This document shows positions 60,053 through 64,000 of a stretch of DNA of 64,000 nt, in pieces. This stretch comes from Pelagadaptatus aseana (GTDB lineage: Bacteria; Pseudomonadota; Gammaproteobacteria; Pseudomonadales; Cellvibrionaceae): positions 62,001 through 126,000 of the forward strand of contig BAABNI010000001.1 of assembly GCA_040365065.1 (NCBI GenBank). Direction: 5' to 3'. Within the stretch, counting starts at the first letter, position 1. Each line of letters begins with the position of its first letter. Position numbers and translations under genes: made by a program. The notes below the pieces were generated by a model. The model had not been told where the DNA came from and did no database searches. It saw only the letters and a program-made list of their open reading frames with translations.

Positions 60053-63000
60053 TTACAGGTAATGTCGCAAGGCCGCCAACGACTCGTCAAAGGTTTTGGC
60101 CAGCGGCGCCATCAATACCTGCACGCCATCAAGACTGCCATCCTTGGCCTGCAATTCCACTTCGGCCGCCAGTGTCATCAAATGATTCACGCTTAAATTG
60201 GCCGCCACACCTTTAATGGCGTGCGCCTTTTCCGAGACCACCACCAGATCGCCCTGAGAAAGTGCCGCGGTCAATTCTTCCATGAGTGGCGGAATATTTT
60301 TCAGAAACATTTCCACCAGAATGGTCAGCCGCTCTGGTTTGCCTTTGACTCGCGCCAGTGCCCGCTCCTGATCCCAGATTTCCTGCTCACTCATAGACTT
60401 GCCACCCGTATTATCAGTCTCTTCAATTTTATTATTGGTTTTCTGTTCAGCGTTCACGCCCAGCAGCCAGTGTTCAACCCGCGCTTCCACGTCAATATGA
60501 TCGATGGGCTTGCTCAGATAGTCATCCATGCCCGCCTCCAGGCATTTTTCACGATCGCCTTTCATGGCGTTGGCGGTCATGGCCACAATCGGCACATTGC
60601 GATAAAAATCACCGGCTTCACCTCTGCGAATTGCGCGGGTAGTGGCATAGCCGTCCATTTCCGGCATCTGGCAATCCATAAAGATGATTGAGTAGGGGCG
60701 CTCCGAACCGGCTTCACGCAGTGCCTGCAATGCTTTGACGCCATTGTCGGCCATATCAGAAGGCAGCCCCAACTCATCGAATACACCTTTCACCACCACC
60801 TGATTGATGTGATTGTCCTCCACCACCAGCACCCGACTGTGTTCCGGCCAGTGGCTGGACTGCTTGATCTCAAGCACCTGTGGCAGGCTGTCACGATCAA
60901 TGTTTTCGGCTGTCAGCAGTTTGGGCTTATCGCCGGCCTCACATTTCTGGGTCAGCACCAATGCCAGAGCTGCGTATAAGTCCGACAAGGTGGTGGGTTT
61001 CGGGAAATAGGCATTAAAACCCGCCTCGGAAAACAGATTCTGATCTCCGCGATTGGCCATGGAACTCATCATGACCATGGGCACCGCATCAAAGCGTTTG
61101 TCCTTGCGAATGTCTCTGCCCAGCTCGAGACCGTCGACATCCGGCATCTGCATATCGAGAAACGCCACGGCAAAGCCCGGCAATTTGTTATCAATGCGCT
61201 CGGTCATAAGTGCCAGCGCCTGGGCTGCAGATTCAGCCTCTGTCACCTCGGCACCCCAGATCTCCAGCTGCGTGCGCAACACATAGCGATTGGTGCTGTT
61301 ATCGTCCACCACCAAGATGGGCAAACCGGTCACATCCACCTCAGGTACCACCAGCTTCTTCTCATTGCTGTGCTCCAGCACAATATTGAAGCTGAACGCA
61401 CTGCCTTTGCCCTCGGTGCTGCTAACCTCGATATCGCCACCCATTAGCAGGCACAACTGCTTGGCGATGGACAGGCCCAAACCGGTACCGCCATAGCGAC
61501 GGGTGGTGGATGAATCCACCTGACTGAAAGAACCGAAGATAGTTTTGAGTTTGTCTTCCGGAATACCAATACCCGTGTCAGTGACCGAGCAATAAAACAA
61601 CAAGCCGTTATCGCCATGATCTTCCAGCGAGGCACGCACCACAATTTCACCCTGCTCGGTAAACTTGGCAGCATTGCCCAGCAGGTTGGACAGCACCTGA
61701 CGTAGCCGACCCGGATCGCCCTTGACCATACTCTGCTCAATGCCGGTCATATCCAGCACCACCTCAACGCCTTTTTGCTGGGATTTCTGGGCTTCAAACT
61801 CGATAAAGTCTCCCAACATATGAACCAGATCAAAATCAACCGACTCTATATCCAGCTTGCCGGCTTCAATTTTGGAAAAGTCGAGAATGTCGTTGATTAA
61901 CCCCAGCAGCGATTCGGCACTGGTCACTGCAAGCTTGACCTGATGCTTTTGCACCGGGGCCAATTCACTGCGCGACAGCAACCCCAGCATGCCCAGAACG
62001 CCATTCATTGGGGTGCGAATTTCGTGACTCATGCTGGCCAGAAACTCGCTCTTGGCTTTGGCTCCGGCCTCGGCGGCCTCCTTGGCTTTAATCAGCTCAA
62101 ATTCTTCCTGCTTGCGCCGGGTAACTTCCGAGTGAGTGCCAATCATACGGGTTGGCTCACCCCGCCCATCCCGCGCAATGATCTTGCCGGTATCGTAAAT
62201 CCAGACCCAGCCGCCATCTTTATGGCGCATGCGAAATTCACATTCGTAATAACTCTTTTCACCGCTGAAATAGTCATCCAACGCCTGATCCGAGCGCCTT
62301 AAATCGCCCAGATGAACCATGCTGCGCCAGCGCTCGTCACTCATGGGGGTCAACTCATCGAGATCGTATCCGAGCATTTCCGCCCAGCGGCCATTGATAT
62401 CAAAATGGCCAGATTCGATATTCCAGTCCCAAATACCCACGGAGGTGGCATCCACCACCTGTTCCAGCCGCCGGCTGCTTTCCAGCAGTTTTTCTTCATG
62501 GTTACGACGAGCATCGAGCATGGTTTGAAAAATTTTGGCCAACTCACCAATTTCATTGTTGGCGCGCACATCGATGGTCTGATCCAGAGAACCGGACGCC
62601 GCCTGACGGCTGACTTCCTTGAGTCGCAAAATTGGTTCGGTCAGTTTTTCGGATAAGCGATAGGTCACCAGTAACACAATAAAGCCAGTGGCGATTAATA
62701 GAATCATGGTAACTTCGGCCAATTGCGAAGCGGCACTCAAGGCTACCTTTTGATCCTTCTCGGAGACCAATAACCACTCCAGATTGCCCACTTTCAAAGG
62801 CACTGCCACACCGATAACCGGGTTACCGTCCGGGCCGCTGTAGCCCACCTCTATTCTGGGCTCGGTGTAAACTGCCGAACCCTGCTCGAGATTGGCCAGC
62901 CACTGATGGAATAAGGGTGAATCAATTTTTCTGATTAAAACTTCACTGGCTTCATCCTGTATCGCGGTTCGCAACAGGCCATCTGTACCTACCAGATAAT

Positions 63001-63709
63001 TGGAAGACCAGCCGCCGTGCGCCATACGCAGTGCCACCTGCACCCGATCCAGCCGCACCTGCATGGCCACCGCCCCAATTCGTAAACCATGATCATCCAG
63101 AACCGGCGCACTGATAAAGGCACTCAACAAATCGTTTGAGGGGGCGTAGCGTTCAAAATCAGACATCAGGGTACGCCCCTGCTCCAGGGTATTGCGCACC
63201 ACATCGGCAAACAGGGTTTCGCCATAGGGGCCGGTATACAGGTTGGTACCCAGGTCACTCTCGCGAGCGAGACTCATCAGCACATTGCCATCGATATCAA
63301 TCAGGAAAATATCGTAAATGTAATCGTACGCCAGCCATTGATTGAACAGGTTGCTGCGGTGTTTTGCCACCAGCGCTTCCCAGTCGTAACTGCGGATGTA
63401 GTCCGGCAGCGACTCATCGGCAGCAAAAAAATCCTCCGACAAAGTTTCCATCAACTCAGTGGTGGCGGTATCAGTCGACAGTCGCTCAATATCCATAAAG
63501 CGATAGTCAAACCAGTTTTTGATAAAGCGCTGATTATCCCGGGAGGATTCCATCAGATCCTGTAGCGCGGAATCGCGCAGGGAATTGCTGGCAATCTGAT
63601 AACCGGTAATGGATACCAGTAACAAAGGCACCAATGCCAGCAACAACACGCCTACCATCAACTGGTTGCGAATGGAGCCTTTGGTACCGGGGTGGGCGGA
63701 TTGAGTCAT
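60053..63709 (-). CDS. BarA-like hybrid sensor histidine kinase
   Basis: A 1218-residue multi-domain kinase. Order: TM1 (about 17-36), double-Cache periplasmic sensor (40-325), TM2 (330-350), HAMP (350-405), PAS (410-535), HisKA with SHEIRTP (His near 560), HATPase with DTGIGIP and GGTGLGLSIA (670-780), receiver 1 with VVDDN (795-915), receiver 2 with VVEDN and MDCQMPEMDGY (960-1085), and an Hpt domain with AHAIKG (His near 1162). The build is a full phosphorelay in one chain; the response-regulator partner is not in the window. The first receiver has the expected Asp in FLDMQMPD. The ATG at 63709 overlaps the stop of an NMT1/SsuA-type binding protein gene, and GGAGGGAG precedes it, so the two are coupled. 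Confidence 0.92.
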   Translation of the reverse strand: MTQSAHPGTKGSIRNQLMVGVLLLALVPLLLVSITGYQIASNSLRDSALQDLMESSRDNQRFIKNWFDYRFMDIERLSTDTATTELMETLSEDFFAADESLPDYIRSYDWEALVAKHRSNLFNQWLAYDYIYDIFLIDIDGNVLMSLARESDLGTNLYTGPYGETLFADVVRNTLEQGRTLMSDFERYAPSNDLLSAFISAPVLDDHGLRIGAVAMQVRLDRVQVALRMAHGGWSSNYLVGTDGLLRTAIQDEASEVLIRKIDSPLFHQWLANLEQGSAVYTEPRIEVGYSGPDGNPVIGVAVPLKVGNLEWLLVSEKDQKVALSAASQLAEVTMILLIATGFIVLLVTYRLSEKLTEPILRLKEVSRQAASGSLDQTIDVRANNEIGELAKIFQTMLDARRNHEEKLLESSRRLEQVVDATSVGIWDWNIESGHFDINGRWAEMLGYDLDELTPMSDERWRSMVHLGDLRRSDQALDDYFSGEKSYYECEFRMRHKDGGWVWIYDTGKIIARDGRGEPTRMIGTHSEVTRRKQEEFELIKAKEAAEAGAKAKSEFLASMSHEIRTPMNGVLGMLGLLSRSELAPVQKHQVKLAVTSAESLLGLINDILDFSKIEAGKLDIESVDFDLVHMLGDFIEFEAQKSQQKGVEVVLDMTGIEQSMVKGDPGRLRQVLSNLLGNAAKFTEQGEIVVRASLEDHGDNGLLFYCSVTDTGIGIPEDKLKTIFGSFSQVDSSTTRRYGGTGLGLSIAKQLCLLMGGDIEVSSTEGKGSAFSFNIVLEHSNEKKLVVPEVDVTGLPILVVDDNSTNRYVLRTQLEIWGAEVTEAESAAQALALMTERIDNKLPGFAVAFLDMQMPDVDGLELGRDIRKDKRFDAVPMVMMSSMANRGDQNLFSEAGFNAYFPKPTTLSDLYAALALVLTQKCEAGDKPKLLTAENIDRDSLPQVLEIKQSSHWPEHSRVLVVEDNHINQVVVKGVFDELGLPSDMADNGVKALQALREAGSERPYSIIFMDCQMPEMDGYATTRAIRRGEAGDFYRNVPIVAMTANAMKGDREKCLEAGMDDYLSKPIDHIDVEARVEHWLLGVNAEQKTNNKIEETDNTGGKSMSEQEIWDQERALARVKGKPERLTILVEMFLKNIPPLMEELTAALSQGDLVVVSEKAHAIKGVAANLSVNHLMTLAAEVELQAKDGSLDGVQVLMAPLAKTFDESLAALRHYL

Positions 63710-64000
63710 TCTCCCTCCCCCGCCATTTGTCCGGATTTATCCAGCAACAGGTCGTGAGCAAACTGATCCAGATCGACGTCCGTTTTCAGTATCCCCGCCT
63801 CCAACGCCAGCCCCATTATTTGCTCCATGCCGGGCTTATCAATGTTCAGATTATCGTAATTGATCACCCGCAAATCGGCATTCAGGCTGGCCACAATGGC
63901 GTCTACGGTATGCGTCGGAATATGCTTGCGCACAATCTTGACGATCTCCTGCAAAGCCTCGCCACCTACAATCCGGGCCTGTTCAATGTCCCTGCCGGCG
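63706..64000 (-). CDS. NMT1/SsuA-type substrate-binding protein, C-terminal part
   Basis: The last 97 or so residues of a gene that continues off the right edge. The visible sequence, with EIVKIVRKHIPTHTVDAIVA and DLRVINYDNLNIDKPGME, resembles the C-terminal lobe of SsuA/THI5-type binding proteins of nitrate, sulfonate or taurine transporters; recognition from this fragment is tentative. Its TGA overlaps the kinase start (ATGA), so the protein is made with the hybrid kinase and may be the ligand-presenting partner of its Cache sensor. The start and signal peptide are outside the window. Confidence 0.5.
   Translation of the reverse strand, partial: AGRDIEQARIVGGEALQEIVKIVRKHIPTHTVDAIVASLNADLRVINYDNLNIDKPGMEQIMGLALEAGILKTDVDLDQFAHDLLLDKSGQMAGEGE

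Overview
The window is a chromosomal stretch of a Gram-negative, aerobic gammaproteobacterium. The evidence is OxyR with its two redox cysteines, an ampD-ampE pair, CheV, a PilU-type ATPase, outer-membrane barrels, lipoprotein signals and a CYP153-type alkane hydroxylase. The mix of fatty-acid and alkane oxidation genes, many AraC/LysR/TetR regulators and orphan periplasmic binding proteins suits a marine, hydrocarbon- or lipid-using lineage (Cellvibrionales/Oceanospirillales-like). That placement is inference; no rRNA or universal marker is present to settle it.

Layout, left to right. 1-5.3 kb: a secreted FGE-like protein (cut by the window edge), a frameshifted sulfatase, oxyR, cheV and an AraC regulator. 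5.3-10.7 kb: a tightly overlapping operon of two FAD oxidoreductases and a GcvT-like folate protein, then an outer-membrane barrel. 10.7-15.3 kb: a sulfotransferase, a YeeN-type YebC protein, a palindromic repeat, and arsR-gap-arsJ for arsenate export as 1-arseno-3-phosphoglycerate. 15.3-18.4 kb: three tandem paralogous binding-protein lipoproteins. 18.4-24.6 kb: an amidohydrolase lipoprotein, marR-thioesterase, and CYP153 plus ferredoxin facing an AraC regulator across three direct repeats spaced exactly 21 bp apart. 24.6-34 kb: HAD phosphatase, pilU, a haem protein, a degenerate Y1-transposase relative, tetR-ampD-ampE, a PhyH dioxygenase, a PpiC-type protein with HupE, and a 34-residue membrane microprotein. 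34-43 kb: SDRs, LysR regulators with visible operators, a VOC protein, an alginate-export-type barrel with a diguanylate cyclase, and a saccharopine-dehydrogenase-like enzyme. 43-49 kb: tRNA-Leu(CAG) with a duplicated 3' end, an MBL hydrolase, and a cluster of three related periplasmic binding proteins around a six-TM chemoreceptor. 49-64 kb: acyl-CoA dehydrogenases, AraC and XRE regulators, a MobA-like transferase, MenA, a BASS transporter, MscS, a split YeeE/YedE transporter, an Smr protein, and a BarA-like hybrid kinase overlapping an NMT1/SsuA-type binding protein gene.

Themes. The window is rich in orphan periplasmic solute-binding folds (three lipoproteins, three soluble proteins, one next to a hybrid kinase) with no ABC permease or ATPase beside them, so a sensory rather than transport role is likely. 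The chemoreceptor has almost no periplasmic domain and sits among three binding proteins; this is the best candidate here for an undescribed system. A second theme is lipid and hydrocarbon breakdown: CYP153/ferredoxin, two acyl-CoA dehydrogenases, a thioesterase, SDRs and a PhyH dioxygenase. No phage, IS or CRISPR was found; the mobile-element signals are a domesticated-looking Y1 protein, a dispersed palindromic repeat and the tRNA-end duplication.
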